Positions 7,662 to 16,483 are shown, counted from the stretch's first letter. The stretch: 64,000 nucleotides of DNA from Olavius sp. associated proteobacterium Delta 1 (GCA_902749685.1 CACVKW010000276.1:1-64000), one strand, 5' to 3'. Notes: a model not told the origin generated them from the sequence alone. A program made the numbers and translations.

Positions 7662-8531
7662 ATGCAAAAGGTTGTCTGGGGTGCTCCTTTTTTCTGGATC
7701 GAGCGATTCCCGCTTTACTGGGGGATTGATCAAGGTTTTTTCGCGAAACAGGGCATCGATCTTGAAATCTGGTACTCATACGGCGGACCGGAACTGGCCC
7801 GGGCCGTCAATGCCGGAAGCATTCACATTGGTGAAATGGGGTTGCCGCCTTTCGTGACCGCTTATCGGCAGGGGATGGCCGCCCGCATCATCGGCAGCAG
7901 CGTGATCCAGCAGTTGGATCACTATCTGGCTGCCCGGCCGGACATCGCTTCCCTTGACGGGTTGGCCGGCTGCCGCATCGGTATCCTGTCGGCCGGCAGC
8001 TGTGATGATTACTTTATCCGTAAAATGCTCGCCGCCCGTGACATCGATCCCGATCGCGGTGTGCAATTGTTGCCGCTGGGTGAAGACTACGGCAAGCTGG
8101 ATCTGTTTATTGACGGGCGCGTGGACGCGGCCTTTGTGGTGGAACCCCAACTGGCACGTGGTGAACACGAGGGGCTTTTGCGGGTCATCGATCGGGTGGC
8201 CCATTATTACCCCCATTACCAGTGGGGCATTATCCTGGCCAGCGACACGTGGCTGCAGCACCAGGGGGACCTCCTCGCAAAACTCATGCATGCCTTCCGC
8301 CGGGCCTGCCGATCGATTAAAGATCGGCCCGGGCAAACATCCGGCCTTGGCAGCCGGGTGTTTGGGGTGACCCCTGAAGTATTCGAACGTGCCCTGCAGC
8401 GGGATTTGCCTCGCTGGGAAACCGATGCACGTCTGGATATGGCCGGTCTGCAAAGTGCTTTGAAGGTCCAGGAGACGATGGGGCTGCTGACAGCGGATAT
8501 TTCGTTGGATGAGATGGTATTTCAGCTGTGA
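7662..8531 (+). CDS. THI5/NMT1-like substrate-binding domain protein, no signal peptide
   Basis: A protein of about 289 residues with the periplasmic-binding fold of the SsuA/THI5/NMT1 family: FPLYWGIDQGFFAKQGIDL near the N-terminus, then a typical DGRVDAAFVVEPQ hinge region. The start at 7662 is preferred over an ATG at 7635 (which overlaps the preceding stop) because a GAGGGA site is 5-6 nt upstream. The N-terminus goes straight into the first beta strand, with no signal peptide or lipobox, and no permease or ATPase of this family is adjacent. It may therefore be a cytoplasmic binder or an enzyme, as yeast THI5 is, serving the methyltransferase pair, or an exported protein whose signal is lost. 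Confidence 0.7.
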   Translation: MQKVVWGAPFFWIERFPLYWGIDQGFFAKQGIDLEIWYSYGGPELARAVNAGSIHIGEMGLPPFVTAYRQGMAARIIGSSVIQQLDHYLAARPDIASLDGLAGCRIGILSAGSCDDYFIRKMLAARDIDPDRGVQLLPLGEDYGKLDLFIDGRVDAAFVVEPQLARGEHEGLLRVIDRVAHYYPHYQWGIILASDTWLQHQGDLLAKLMHAFRRACRSIKDRPGQTSGLGSRVFGVTPEVFERALQRDLPRWETDARLDMAGLQSALKVQETMGLLTADISLDEMVFQL

Positions 8532-8554
8532 AGATCCGGCCCTGGTAAAAAAAA

Positions 8555-8598
8555 GCGAACCGTAGAATATCGAATATCAAACCGCAGAATTTCGAAGG
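8555..8598 (+). repeat. Dispersed 20-nt repeat, copy B (double)
   Basis: GCGAACCGTAGAATATCGAA is followed by AAACCGCAGAATTTCGAA. The second unit abuts the agmatinase-family relic that begins at 8594, so the repeat marks the breakpoint of that gene fragment. Confidence 0.55.
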
Positions 8599-8755
8599 TT
8601 TGTGCGTCATTCAAATTGATGCTCACCTGGATTGGGTGGATGAACGGGACGGTATTAAGGAAGGCTTCAGCAGTCCCATGCGAAGAGCATCCGAGATGCC
8701 TTGGGTGTCCTCCGTGATCCAGATTGGGTTGCGCGGGCAGGGAAGTGCCCGTCAA
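8594..8755 (+). pseudogene. Relic of an agmatinase/ureohydrolase-family gene
   Basis: About 53 codons remain of a ureohydrolase: the translation has the metal-binding motif VIQIDAHLDW, then DGIKEGFSSPMRRASEMPWV and VIQIGLRGQG. It begins abruptly after a dispersed repeat and ends where the convergent amidohydrolase gene takes over. The first two thirds and the last third of the family are absent. It overlaps in homology with the truncated gene at 18726-19271 (VVHIDAHIDW, SSGMRRASE) but extends further towards the C-terminus, so the two are separate remnants of paralogous genes. Confidence 0.7.
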
Positions 8756-8765
8756 ATATTAAATT

Positions 8766-10022
8766 TTATGGGTGTGGCGGCCCACAGCGGTCAATTTTTT
8801 CGAAGACGATCCGTCCCGCCTGCATGACCAGCCGGACCCGGGAAAGGGCGGTGATATCTGTCGTGGGGTCGCCGTCAACGACAAGCAGGTCGGCCTGTTT
8901 GCCGGGTTGGATCGAGCCGATCCGACCTTCCATTCCCAGTGCTCGGGCCGCGGCCCGTGTTGCGGCGGCGATGGCTTGCATGGCGCTCATACCGCCCGCC
9001 ATCATGGCGTCCAGTTCCTGCCACAGGCAACCAAAACCGGTGTAAGGCAGACCGGCATCGTTGCCGGCCACCACACGAACTCCGGCAGATAGAAATCCCT
9101 TCAGGGCCGCCAGCTTGGATTCGATAACCCCGGGCAGTAATTTCAGGCGTTGCTGTTCGGTGGGATTTAACCGTTGCGAGGCGGCTTTTTGTTGCAGATG
9201 GCTAAGGGCATCCCGGTACAGCTGGATGGTGGGCGTTACCCAGGTTCCGCTATGCGCCATGCGCCGGGCCAGTTCCGGATCGAAGCGAAGGCAACCGTCC
9301 GGCAGTTCAAAACAGGCGTGTTCAATTTGATTCACCCCGGCCTCGAGTGCATTGACGATGCCCGGAATGCCGCGGCAATGGACCGTCACGGGCACATCCA
9401 GCCGGTGTGCTGCCGAAACCGCAGCCGCAAGCTCTTCGCGACTATAGGAAGCATGGGCCGGATGGGTGCCGGGGGTTCCACCGCCGGTTCCGATCAATTT
9501 AATAAAATCGGCCCCATCGGCAATCCGCCGGCGCACCGCGCGGGCAATATCAGCAGGCCCGTCGGCAACGCCTCCCAAAAAATGGGCATGGCCTTCGGTC
9601 ATGGTCAGCGGAGGGCCGCACAGTATCAATCGGGGACCGTCGAGGATTCCCCGATTGACGGCCTTGCGCAGGGCAAACAGCACCCCGTTCTGGTCACCGC
9701 AATCCCGAACCGTTGTGACACCGCTGAACAGCTCCCGGCGCCCGTTGCGGACTGCCGTGAGAAGGGCCATTTCATCGGATTGCTGCAGATGAAAAGGTTG
9801 GCCCCCCGAAGGCACGCACAAGTGGGCGTGGCTGTTGATCAGACCCGGTATGAGTGTCTGCCGCGGGAAAGACAAGACCGCTGTGTCCGGCGCTAAAGAC
9901 GGTAGATCAACCCGGTTGCCCCAGGATCGAATTTTTTCGCCGGCCGCCAGCACATAGCCATCAGGTATAATCCTACCCGTGTCCACATCCAAAACGGCAG
10001 CGGTTTTTAGGACCGTTGGCAT
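8766..10022 (-). CDS. Metal-dependent amidohydrolase (imidazolonepropionase-like)
   Basis: A 418-residue amidohydrolase-superfamily enzyme of the imidazolonepropionase/prolidase-like group. Metal ligands are visible in order: LINSHAHL (HxH, near residue 63), the lysine in DFIKLIGTGGG, VTVHCRG, QIEHACF and GNDAGLPY. The start lies close to the preceding permease gene (16 nt), so it is the last member of the amino-acid transporter operon. Likely substrates are cyclic amides or acyl-amino acids such as imidazolonepropionate, hydantoins or prolyl dipeptides. Its position next to a histidine ammonia-lyase makes an imidazolone-type ring opening attractive but not proven. No signal peptide. Confidence 0.8.
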   Translation of the reverse strand: MPTVLKTAAVLDVDTGRIIPDGYVLAAGEKIRSWGNRVDLPSLAPDTAVLSFPRQTLIPGLINSHAHLCVPSGGQPFHLQQSDEMALLTAVRNGRRELFSGVTTVRDCGDQNGVLFALRKAVNRGILDGPRLILCGPPLTMTEGHAHFLGGVADGPADIARAVRRRIADGADFIKLIGTGGGTPGTHPAHASYSREELAAAVSAAHRLDVPVTVHCRGIPGIVNALEAGVNQIEHACFELPDGCLRFDPELARRMAHSGTWVTPTIQLYRDALSHLQQKAASQRLNPTEQQRLKLLPGVIESKLAALKGFLSAGVRVVAGNDAGLPYTGFGCLWQELDAMMAGGMSAMQAIAAATRAAARALGMEGRIGSIQPGKQADLLVVDGDPTTDITALSRVRLVMQAGRIVFEKIDRCGPPHP

Positions 10023-10038
10023 GTCCGAACCACTCCCA

Positions 10039-10923
10039 TTACGCTTCGCTGCGTGCCATTCGCCGCTCCAGCCACTGGACGCCGAAGGAGAGCATCATAC
10101 ACATGACCAGGTACATGGCGGTGACGGTGAGCCATATTTCGATGGTGACATAGGTCGCGGCCATCACCTGCATGGCCTGGAAGGTAAGTTCCTGGATCGA
10201 AATGACCGACACGATGGCTGAATATTTCAGGGTGTTGATAAACTCGTTGGCCAAAGGCGGCAGCACACGCTTAATAGCCTGGGGCAAAATAATATCGCTC
10301 ATCTGCTGTCGCCAGGAAAGCCCAAGGGCGTAGGAAGCCTCCCACTGGCCTTTCGAAATAGACTGAATGCCGGCGCGCACGATCTCGGTGATATAGGCAC
10401 CCTGAAAAACCGCAATGGTGAACATGCCCGAAAGAAAAGCCGTAAACAGATCCGGAGAGGAACAAATATAACCGAGAGTTTTCTGGGTGCCGGGGCTGCA
10501 GGAACGGATAAACGCTTCCGCTCCCAGCAGGGGCATGATCTGATCGCTGACGAAAAAGTAAAAAATGAAGATCAGCACCAATGGGGGAACATTGCGGATC
10601 AACTCCACATAACTGCGCCCCACCAGGCGATTGAACAAGCGGGGGGTGGTGCGCATGATTCCGGTGATGAAACCGAATATCATGGCCAGCAGCGTTGACC
10701 AGACGGTTAAGCGGATGGTGGTAAATAAACCCTGCATCAGAACGTTGGCCTTCCAGCGGCCTTCGCCCTCATCAAAGTAAAACAGGTATTGGGGGATGAT
10801 CGACCAGTTCCATTTGTAATTGAGCTTCATGGTCAAGCGGTAGACGATGTAGGCTGCCAACAGCAAAATCAGGGTCGTCACCACAACGTCCAGCTTGGTT
10901 ATACGGATTTTTCGCCGGTACAC
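10039..10923 (-). CDS. Polar amino-acid ABC transporter permease (HisM/GlnP type), copy 2
   Basis: A 294-residue inner-membrane permease. A first membrane helix near residues 13-33 is followed by a periplasmic stretch and the five-helix BPD_transp_1 core, with the cytoplasmic EAA loop around EASYALGLSWRQQMSDIILP. It pairs with the permease at 12988-13848 to form the channel, and with the binding protein and ATPase between them. Downstream by 16 nt is the amidohydrolase. Length and layout fit the His/Glu/Gln family. Confidence 0.88.
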   Translation of the reverse strand: MYRRKIRITKLDVVVTTLILLLAAYIVYRLTMKLNYKWNWSIIPQYLFYFDEGEGRWKANVLMQGLFTTIRLTVWSTLLAMIFGFITGIMRTTPRLFNRLVGRSYVELIRNVPPLVLIFIFYFFVSDQIMPLLGAEAFIRSCSPGTQKTLGYICSSPDLFTAFLSGMFTIAVFQGAYITEIVRAGIQSISKGQWEASYALGLSWRQQMSDIILPQAIKRVLPPLANEFINTLKYSAIVSVISIQELTFQAMQVMAATYVTIEIWLTVTAMYLVMCMMLSFGVQWLERRMARSEA

Positions 10924-11179
10924 AAGGAATCCCCCGGATGATTTTGGGTTCGCTAAATAATTATGTTGGGCACTTCATGGGGCATCGCTGATTTCAGACA
11001 GCTTGAAATTCCTAACGCAACGCCGCATGAAGGCCTTTTTCCCAGCAATGATCAAACCTCACTGAAATCAAATATCTTATGAATTTATCACCTGAATCCT
11101 GTCTGAAAATTAATGAGAATATGATAGCCTCCGGCTCGTGCAAAATTCAGGTATCAGTTTTCGGATGGGAACCTACAGC

Positions 11180-12010
11180 CTACTCGACCAGGTGGGCCCA
11201 ATCACGGGTTCCGAACCAATATTGATGCTTATCCTGGAGCCAACCCTGGTCGCGCTTGGTCTGGATCCAACCATTAAAAAAGACCATGGTGTCGAAATCG
11301 CCTTTGCGCAATGCAAATGCAATGGGTTCTTTGGTGAAATTTTCTTTCATGGGCAGAAAAAGCGTATCCGGGTAGTTAGCGGCTTCAAAAGCCGGTCGCG
11401 GGGCCGACCCTACCACGGCGTGCACATTGCCGTTGCGCAGTTCCTGGTAGGACTGAGCTTGATCTTCAAAGAGCCGCAATTTGGCCTTGGGCATGAATTT
11501 TTTGGCTGCCATCACCGCCGTGGTACCCATTTTAATGGCCAGCTCGACATCCGGTTTGTTGAAATCCTCAAGTGAGTTAAAGCCGGCCGCTTTTTTCTTA
11601 CTGGCCACCATGGACATGCCCGAGTAGTCATAGGGGATGGTAAAATTAACTTTCAGTGCCCGTTTGGTGCGAATCCCCATGCCGCCGATCAGCACGTCGA
11701 ACTTACCGGTCAACAACGCCGGGATGATGCCGGCCCATTTGGTGGGCACGAATTCGACTTTAACGCCCATGTCTTGGGCCAGTTGCCGGGCGACATCGAT
11801 CTCAAAGCCCACGAACTTGCCGGTTTTGTCTTTCATGGCCCAGGGAACAAAAGTATCCATGCCGACGCGCAACACACCCCGCTTCATGATCTGCTCCAAG
11901 GTGCTTTCCTGGGAGAGTTGATTTTGCAGCTTGCCGGCAGAGGCACCTCCGACCAGACCCAGTCCAAGCAGCAGGACCAATACCGTCATTACCGTCCGTT
12001 TTCTCATCAT
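11180..12010 (-). CDS. Family-3 solute-binding protein of the amino-acid ABC transporter
   Basis: A 276-residue periplasmic binding protein. The first 25 residues form a Sec signal peptide (MMRKRTVMT, hydrophobic core, GGASAGK cleavage region). The mature part shows the SBP_bac_3 sequence GVLRVGMDTFVPWAMKD, FEIDVARQLAQDMGV and the hinge-region MGTTAVMAAKKF. It captures a polar or cationic amino acid, or a betaine-like derivative, in the periplasm. It lies between the ATPase and the second permease, with about 200 nt on the ATPase side filled by a repeat element and 257 nt on the other. A GGAGGA site precedes the ATG. Confidence 0.88.
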   Translation of the reverse strand: MMRKRTVMTVLVLLLGLGLVGGASAGKLQNQLSQESTLEQIMKRGVLRVGMDTFVPWAMKDKTGKFVGFEIDVARQLAQDMGVKVEFVPTKWAGIIPALLTGKFDVLIGGMGIRTKRALKVNFTIPYDYSGMSMVASKKKAAGFNSLEDFNKPDVELAIKMGTTAVMAAKKFMPKAKLRLFEDQAQSYQELRNGNVHAVVGSAPRPAFEAANYPDTLFLPMKENFTKEPIAFALRKGDFDTMVFFNGWIQTKRDQGWLQDKHQYWFGTRDWAHLVE

Positions 12011-12106
12011 TTTTTCCTCCTTAATTTAGGCGTTTTGAGTTAAAAAGGAATCACTGCCAGGGCAGCGGTTCCGGCAGGGCATCTGCCAGGAATCCCTTAA
12101 ACAAAA

Positions 12107-12210
12107 ATTGAAGATTGCAAATTGAATATTTAAAGATGTCGCTTCGCTCCGTCAATTACAAAATCGATAGAATACCATAAATATTCAATATTCAATCGAA
12201 AATATTCAAT
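12107..12210. repeat. Foldback ATTGAAG/CAATATT element inside the ABC operon
   Basis: The left arm (12107-12130, AATTGAAGATTGCAAATTGA) and right arm (about 12180-12210, repeated ATATTCAAT words) are near-complementary and built from 7- to 8-nt units. The core GATGTCGCTTCGCTCCGTCA matches the element at 5871-5926 in 19 of 20 positions. It separates the ATPase and binding-protein genes and could modulate read-through or mRNA decay. Confidence 0.6.
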
Positions 12211-12212
12211 CA

Positions 12213-12965
12213 CTACAATATCTGGCTCAAAAAAAGCCGGGTTCGTTTTTCGGTCGGGGCGGTAAAAAAATGTTCGGCGGTACCGACCTCTACGATTTTG
12301 CCGTCTTCCATGAAAATGACCCGGTCGCTCACTTCCCGGGCAAATCCCATTTCATGGGTCACGCAAATCATGGTCATGCCCTCGCGGGCCAGATCCTTCA
12401 TTACATCCAGCACTTCACCGATCATTTCCGGATCCAGCGCGCTGGTGGCCTCGTCGAACAGCATCACTTTGGGCATCATGGCCAGAGCCCGGGCGATGGC
12501 CACCCGTTGCTGCTGTCCGCCGGAGAGCTGGTTGGGATAATTATCGGCCTTTTCGGTAATGCCCACCTTTTTCAACAGGTCCATGGACATGGCGTTGGCC
12601 GCTTCCTTGGATTTTTTACGAACACGTCGCTGGGCAAGGTTGACATTTTCCAGCACGGTCATGTGGGGAAAAAGGTTGAATTGCTGAAAGACCATACCGA
12701 CCTCTTTACGAATTTCCAGCCGGTTTTTCTTGTTGTCGTCCAGGGGTGTGCCGTCGATGACGATGGATCCACTGTCGATTTCTTCCAACCCGTTGAGGCA
12801 GCGCAGGAAAGTTGACTTACCGGATCCCGACGGGCCGATTACCACGACCACTTCACCGCGCCGGATCTGGGTCGTAAAATCGACCACAGCCTTGACGCCG
12901 TTGGCAAAGGTTTTGTTGATATGCTCAACGACGATGATTAGATTCCCCAAATCCTTGTTCGGCAT
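12213..12965 (-). CDS. Amino-acid ABC transporter ATPase (GlnQ/HisP type)
   Basis: A protein of about 250 residues, the energy-coupling subunit. Walker A is GPSGSGKS, followed by the Q-loop FQQFNLFPH, the signature [15 protein letters not shown], Walker [13 protein letters not shown] and the switch VTHEMGFA. Start at 12965 is chosen over an in-frame start at 13028, which lies inside the upstream permease gene; 12965 has a GGGAGA site at proper distance. It should energise both permeases of this operon, giving PAAT-family import. Confidence 0.92.
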   Translation of the reverse strand: MPNKDLGNLIIVVEHINKTFANGVKAVVDFTTQIRRGEVVVVIGPSGSGKSTFLRCLNGLEEIDSGSIVIDGTPLDDNKKNRLEIRKEVGMVFQQFNLFPHMTVLENVNLAQRRVRKKSKEAANAMSMDLLKKVGITEKADNYPNQLSGGQQQRVAIARALAMMPKVMLFDEATSALDPEMIGEVLDVMKDLAREGMTMICVTHEMGFAREVSDRVIFMEDGKIVEVGTAEHFFTAPTEKRTRLFLSQIL

Positions 12966-12987
12966 GCTGCATCTCCCAATCACCGGG

Positions 12988-13848
12988 TCAGGTGACCACC
13001 TTAAAATGGTTTTCCATCCAATTGACAACGAAAGACAGGGTTATTGTGACAGCCAGATACATACCCGCCACGGTGAACCAGAGTTCAAATGTGAGAAAAG
13101 TTTCGGCAATCACGGCCTGGGCCTGCATGGTCAAATCGTAAATGGCGATGGTGCTGACCAGGGCTGAATCCTTGATCAGGGAGATGGCCTGGCTCGTGAG
13201 GGGAGGCAAAATTCGTCGGATGGCCTGGGGCAGGATAACACAATAATAGGTGTCGAAGCTGTTCAATCCAAGGCTGTAGGCGGCCTCCCACTGTCCACGC
13301 CGGATTGAGACAATGCCGGCCCGGAAGATTTCCGAGGCATAGGCTCCTTCAAATAGGCTCAAAGCCAGGATGGCCGAGGCCATGCGGCTGATGCCCAGCA
13401 CCGGTCCCATGACAAAATAAATGAAAAACAATTGAATCAACAGCGGGGTATTGCGGATTGCCTCCAGATAGACTCGGGCTATAATGCGGGCCACAAAGGA
13501 ATTGGAGAGACGAAAAAGGGCGGTGGCCAACCCGATGGTGAAGGCCAGCAAGAGGCTGATCCCCGAGATGCGAAAGGTGACCATCAGCCCATTCCACAAC
13601 GGGCCGGCATAGTACCCGGTTTCATCGTGGGCAAAAATGTACTGGGGGATCTGGTACCACTGCCAGTTGTATCCCAGTTCCGCGGTACTGTTGTAGAAGA
13701 ACCAGAGGATTGCACCGACAAGGAGAATAAACTGAGATATATCGAAGAGCGGGGATCGGTGAATTTTTTGCCACAGGTTCTTGTTTTTGGTATACGGGAC
13801 AATTTCCATAAATTTCGAGTCGAAATGATTTGGCGTGTTTGGCTGCAT
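12988..13848 (-). CDS. Polar amino-acid ABC transporter permease, copy 1
   Basis: A 286-residue inner-membrane permease, first gene of the leftward transporter operon. It has an N-terminal helix at about residues 38-55, a periplasmic segment and a BPD_transp_1 core with the EAA loop around [20 protein letters not shown]. It is paralogous to the permease at 10039-10923. The ATPase start lies 22 nt after its stop. Promoter likely falls in the 250-nt gap shared with the divergent histidine ammonia-lyase gene, so the two transcription units may be co-regulated. Confidence 0.88.
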   Translation of the reverse strand: MQPNTPNHFDSKFMEIVPYTKNKNLWQKIHRSPLFDISQFILLVGAILWFFYNSTAELGYNWQWYQIPQYIFAHDETGYYAGPLWNGLMVTFRISGISLLLAFTIGLATALFRLSNSFVARIIARVYLEAIRNTPLLIQLFFIYFVMGPVLGISRMASAILALSLFEGAYASEIFRAGIVSIRRGQWEAAYSLGLNSFDTYYCVILPQAIRRILPPLTSQAISLIKDSALVSTIAIYDLTMQAQAVIAETFLTFELWFTVAGMYLAVTITLSFVVNWMENHFKVVT

Positions 13849-14115
13849 GAATTTATATGAGCCTCATCCGCCATTTGGCTTCGAGGGAAAAAGCATCATG
13901 TATTTACAATCCTGGATAAGTTGTATATACAGGATGGATTTTCTAATACGCTACCATTTCGCTGGTTGTCAAGTCTTTTGAAAATATTGCTCTTCAAGAT
14001 TGACGGAAATTGTGGCATCCGCTTTTGGAAAGTGATAATATGTTCAGTGAGATGTCGGCCGGCTCAAACCGCTGTGTTCACCAAATTTCATTATTTACTA
14101 CCAAGGCTTTTAACC

Positions 14116-15654
14116 ATGACTGTGCTATATATCGATAAACCTGATCTGCAAATTGACGAAGTGGTGGCTGTGGCGCGCGAACGGATACCGGTGGGTGTCA
14201 GTGATCAAGCCGTCGATCGGATCGAGCGATCCCGCGACCTGGTGGAACGGTGGGTTGCCGAAAATCGCATCATCTACGGTATTACCACCGGCTTCGGTGC
14301 CCTCAGCCATACCCGGATTACGGGAGATCAGACCCGTGAGCTGCAACGCAATATCCTGCTGAGCCACGCGGCCGGCGTGGGAGCTCCTTTTTCCGAAGAG
14401 GTGGTACGGGCCATCATGGCCGTGCGACTGCATGATATTTCCATGGGACATGCCGGCGTTCGGCGGGAAACCTTTCAACAATTGCTGGCCATGCTGAACG
14501 CGGGGATCTGCCCGGTGGTGCCGGAGAAAGGCTCGGTGGGTGCCAGCGGGGATCTGGCTCCTACCTCCCACCTTTGTTTGGTCCTCATCGGAGAAGGTGA
14601 GGCTTTTTATAAGGGCCGCCGGATGCCCGGGGCGCTGGCTTTGAAAAAGGCCGGGCTCAGGCCGGTCACGCTGGAGGCGGGCGAGGGACTGGCCCTGGTC
14701 AATGGCACCCAGGTCATGGCCGGACTCCAGACCCTGGCAGTTTTTGACGCCCAACGTCTGGCAAAGACGGCGGATATCGCATGTGCCATGAGTCTGGAGG
14801 TGTTGATGGGCAGCGATTCGGAATTCGATCCAAAAATCCATTTGGTTCGACCCCATCCCGGACAAATCGATGCCGCCGACAATATGCGGCGCCTGACGCG
14901 CAACAGTCCCATCATTGACTCGCACAAGGGATGTTCGAGGGTACAGGATGCCTATACGCTGAGGTGTTCACCCCAGATTCACGGCGCCACACGGGACGCC
15001 ATCCGTCATGTCAAACAGGTGGTTGAAATCGAAATCAACAGCACCACCACCAATCCGCTCATATTCGCGGATGTCGAAGATTTCAAACTGGGCGGTAATT
15101 TCCACGGTCAGCCCCTGGCCCTGACGGCCGACTATCTCTCCATGGGGATAGCCGAACTGGCCAATGTTTCGGAGAGGCGGGTGGAGCGGCTGGTCAATCC
15201 GCAGCTCAGCGAACTGCCGGCATTTCTGGTGGTCGAAGAAGGACTCAACTCAGGATTCATGATCGCCCAGTATACGGCCGCCGCCCTGGTTTCGGAAAAC
15301 AAGGTGCTGGCTCATCCGGCCAGCGTGGATTCCATACCCACTTCCGCCAACAAGGAAGACCACGTCAGCATGGGAACCATCGCCGCCCGCCATTGCCGTG
15401 AAATCATGCAAAACACCGAGCATGTGATCGCGGTGGAGCTGCTCTGCGCCGCCCAGGCCGTCGATTTTGTTTCGCGGCAAAAAAGACTTTCACCGGGCGA
15501 GGGCACAAAAGCCGCCTGGCAGACCATCCGGCAAAAGATTGCCTATCTGGACAGTGACCGTCAGCTCTCAGGTGACATCGCTGCCATGGCAGCCATGGTG
15601 CATTCCGGAGAAATCCTGGCAGCGGTAGAAGCGGTCGTGGGGGAGCTCAAGTAA
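14116..15654 (+). CDS. hutH: Histidine ammonia-lyase (histidase)
   Basis: A 512-residue MIO-type ammonia-lyase that converts L-histidine to urocanate and ammonia. The tripeptide that forms the methylidene-imidazolone cofactor, ASG, is at residues 143-145 within EKGSVGASGDLAPTSH. Tyr54 (IIYGITTGFG) and the histidase-type LLSHAAGVGAP near 81-90 are present. The start at 14116 gives the family's normal length; an in-frame start at 13921 would add 65 non-homologous residues. One oddity is SIPTSANKEDHVSMG, where most histidases have NQED. No urocanase, imidazolonepropionase proper or intact formiminoglutamase is in the window, so the hut pathway is incomplete here. It diverges from the amino-acid transporter operon. 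Another histidine-like or aromatic substrate is possible. Confidence 0.85.
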   Translation: MTVLYIDKPDLQIDEVVAVARERIPVGVSDQAVDRIERSRDLVERWVAENRIIYGITTGFGALSHTRITGDQTRELQRNILLSHAAGVGAPFSEEVVRAIMAVRLHDISMGHAGVRRETFQQLLAMLNAGICPVVPEKGSVGASGDLAPTSHLCLVLIGEGEAFYKGRRMPGALALKKAGLRPVTLEAGEGLALVNGTQVMAGLQTLAVFDAQRLAKTADIACAMSLEVLMGSDSEFDPKIHLVRPHPGQIDAADNMRRLTRNSPIIDSHKGCSRVQDAYTLRCSPQIHGATRDAIRHVKQVVEIEINSTTTNPLIFADVEDFKLGGNFHGQPLALTADYLSMGIAELANVSERRVERLVNPQLSELPAFLVVEEGLNSGFMIAQYTAAALVSENKVLAHPASVDSIPTSANKEDHVSMGTIAARHCREIMQNTEHVIAVELLCAAQAVDFVSRQKRLSPGEGTKAAWQTIRQKIAYLDSDRQLSGDIAAMAAMVHSGEILAAVEAVVGELK

Positions 15655-15704
15655 ACCCCGGTCAGAGATTATCGGTTCTGCCATAGATCAAATCTGTTCC
15701 TGGG

Positions 15705-15855
15705 TTTCAGGTGTCAGGTTTCAGGTGTCAGTAAATAGCCAACCCTGATTTGGTTGCAACTGAAGGCCGACCCCAGTGAAAGAAGATCCAGATCATGAGC
15801 GACTCCGAATTAGTGGGACGAATTCGTTTACTGAAACCTGACACCTGAAACCTGG
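15705..15855. repeat. Foldback element with heptad arms (TTTCAGG/CTGAAAC)
   Basis: The left arm 15705-15733 consists of GTTTCAG/GTGTCAG heptads. The right arm 15829-15855 is their reverse complement (CTGAAAC, CTGACAC, CTGAAAC). The arms enclose about 95 nt without an open frame. A single-arm relative, CCTGACACCTGACAC, lies at 43550-43565. The element fills most of the gap after hutH. Confidence 0.7.
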
Positions 15856-15996
15856 ACACTGCTGGTAAACGTTATCACCCATATCATCTCTCCGGGGTGG
15901 AACAAAGCCGGGCTCTATGGACCCGGATCTTTAATTTTTGTGCATTGTATGGCCATTTTTAGGACGACAACACAAATCAGTGGGGAATAGTTCACC

Positions 15997-16446
15997 ATGA
16001 AAGTCATCTTCGTTGAACCGGATCGATGCCTGGGCTGCCGCAATTGTGAGCGAATCTGTTCGTTTCAGGATTCCGGTGGTTTCAAGCGTGCAGATGCCAA
16101 TATTTGGGTCCAAATCGATCTGGATAAGCGCTCAATTTTTACCATGACCTGTCAGCAGTGCGAAACGGCCCTCTGTCTGGAGATCTGTCCCACGGCGGCC
16201 ATTGGCCGGGATCCGGAAACACGGGCAGTAGTTGTGGATGAGACAGCCTGCATGGGATGCAAAATGTGTGTTCATGCCTGTCCCTTCGGGTGCATCCATT
16301 TCGAAGGACGGCGGCGAATTGCCGCCAAGTGCGATCTGTGTTCGGGTGATCCGAAGTGTGTTCAGAACTGCATGGCCCAGGCCCTGCAATACGGCGACAT
16401 CAACGATCTGGCGGCCATCAAACGGAAAAAATTGCCAAAGGGTTGA
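15997..16446 (+). CDS. Four-cluster [4Fe-4S] ferredoxin (HydN/CooF/DmsB-like)
   Basis: A 149-residue electron-transfer protein with four cysteine groups: CLGCRNCERIC (from C11), CQQCETALCLEIC, CMGCKMCVHACP and CDLCSGDPKCVQNC. This is the pattern of the iron-sulfur subunits that accompany molybdopterin oxidoreductases. There is no Tat or Sec signal, so it is cytoplasmic. The molybdopterin subunit starts 37 nt downstream and the pair almost certainly forms one complex. No membrane anchor or quinone-reactive subunit follows, so electrons probably go to a soluble partner. Confidence 0.9.
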   Translation: MKVIFVEPDRCLGCRNCERICSFQDSGGFKRADANIWVQIDLDKRSIFTMTCQQCETALCLEICPTAAIGRDPETRAVVVDETACMGCKMCVHACPFGCIHFEGRRRIAAKCDLCSGDPKCVQNCMAQALQYGDINDLAAIKRKKLPKG

Positions 16447-16483
16447 TCCGGTCAACCCCATTTCACAAAGGAGAACATCGGCG

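Noticed and set aside
11138-11575. 145-codon plus-strand frame opposite the amino-acid binding protein
   Set aside because: It mirrors the binding-protein gene, with no domain of its own.
13921-14115. 65-residue N-terminal extension of the histidine ammonia-lyase frame
   Set aside because: The family starts at the position of ATG 14116, and the extension is hydrophobic, cysteine-rich and unlike any histidase.
16232-16483. N-terminal extension of the molybdopterin oxidoreductase frame
   Set aside because: It overlaps the ferredoxin gene in another frame; ATG 16484 has a good ribosome site and gives the normal FeS-domain start.
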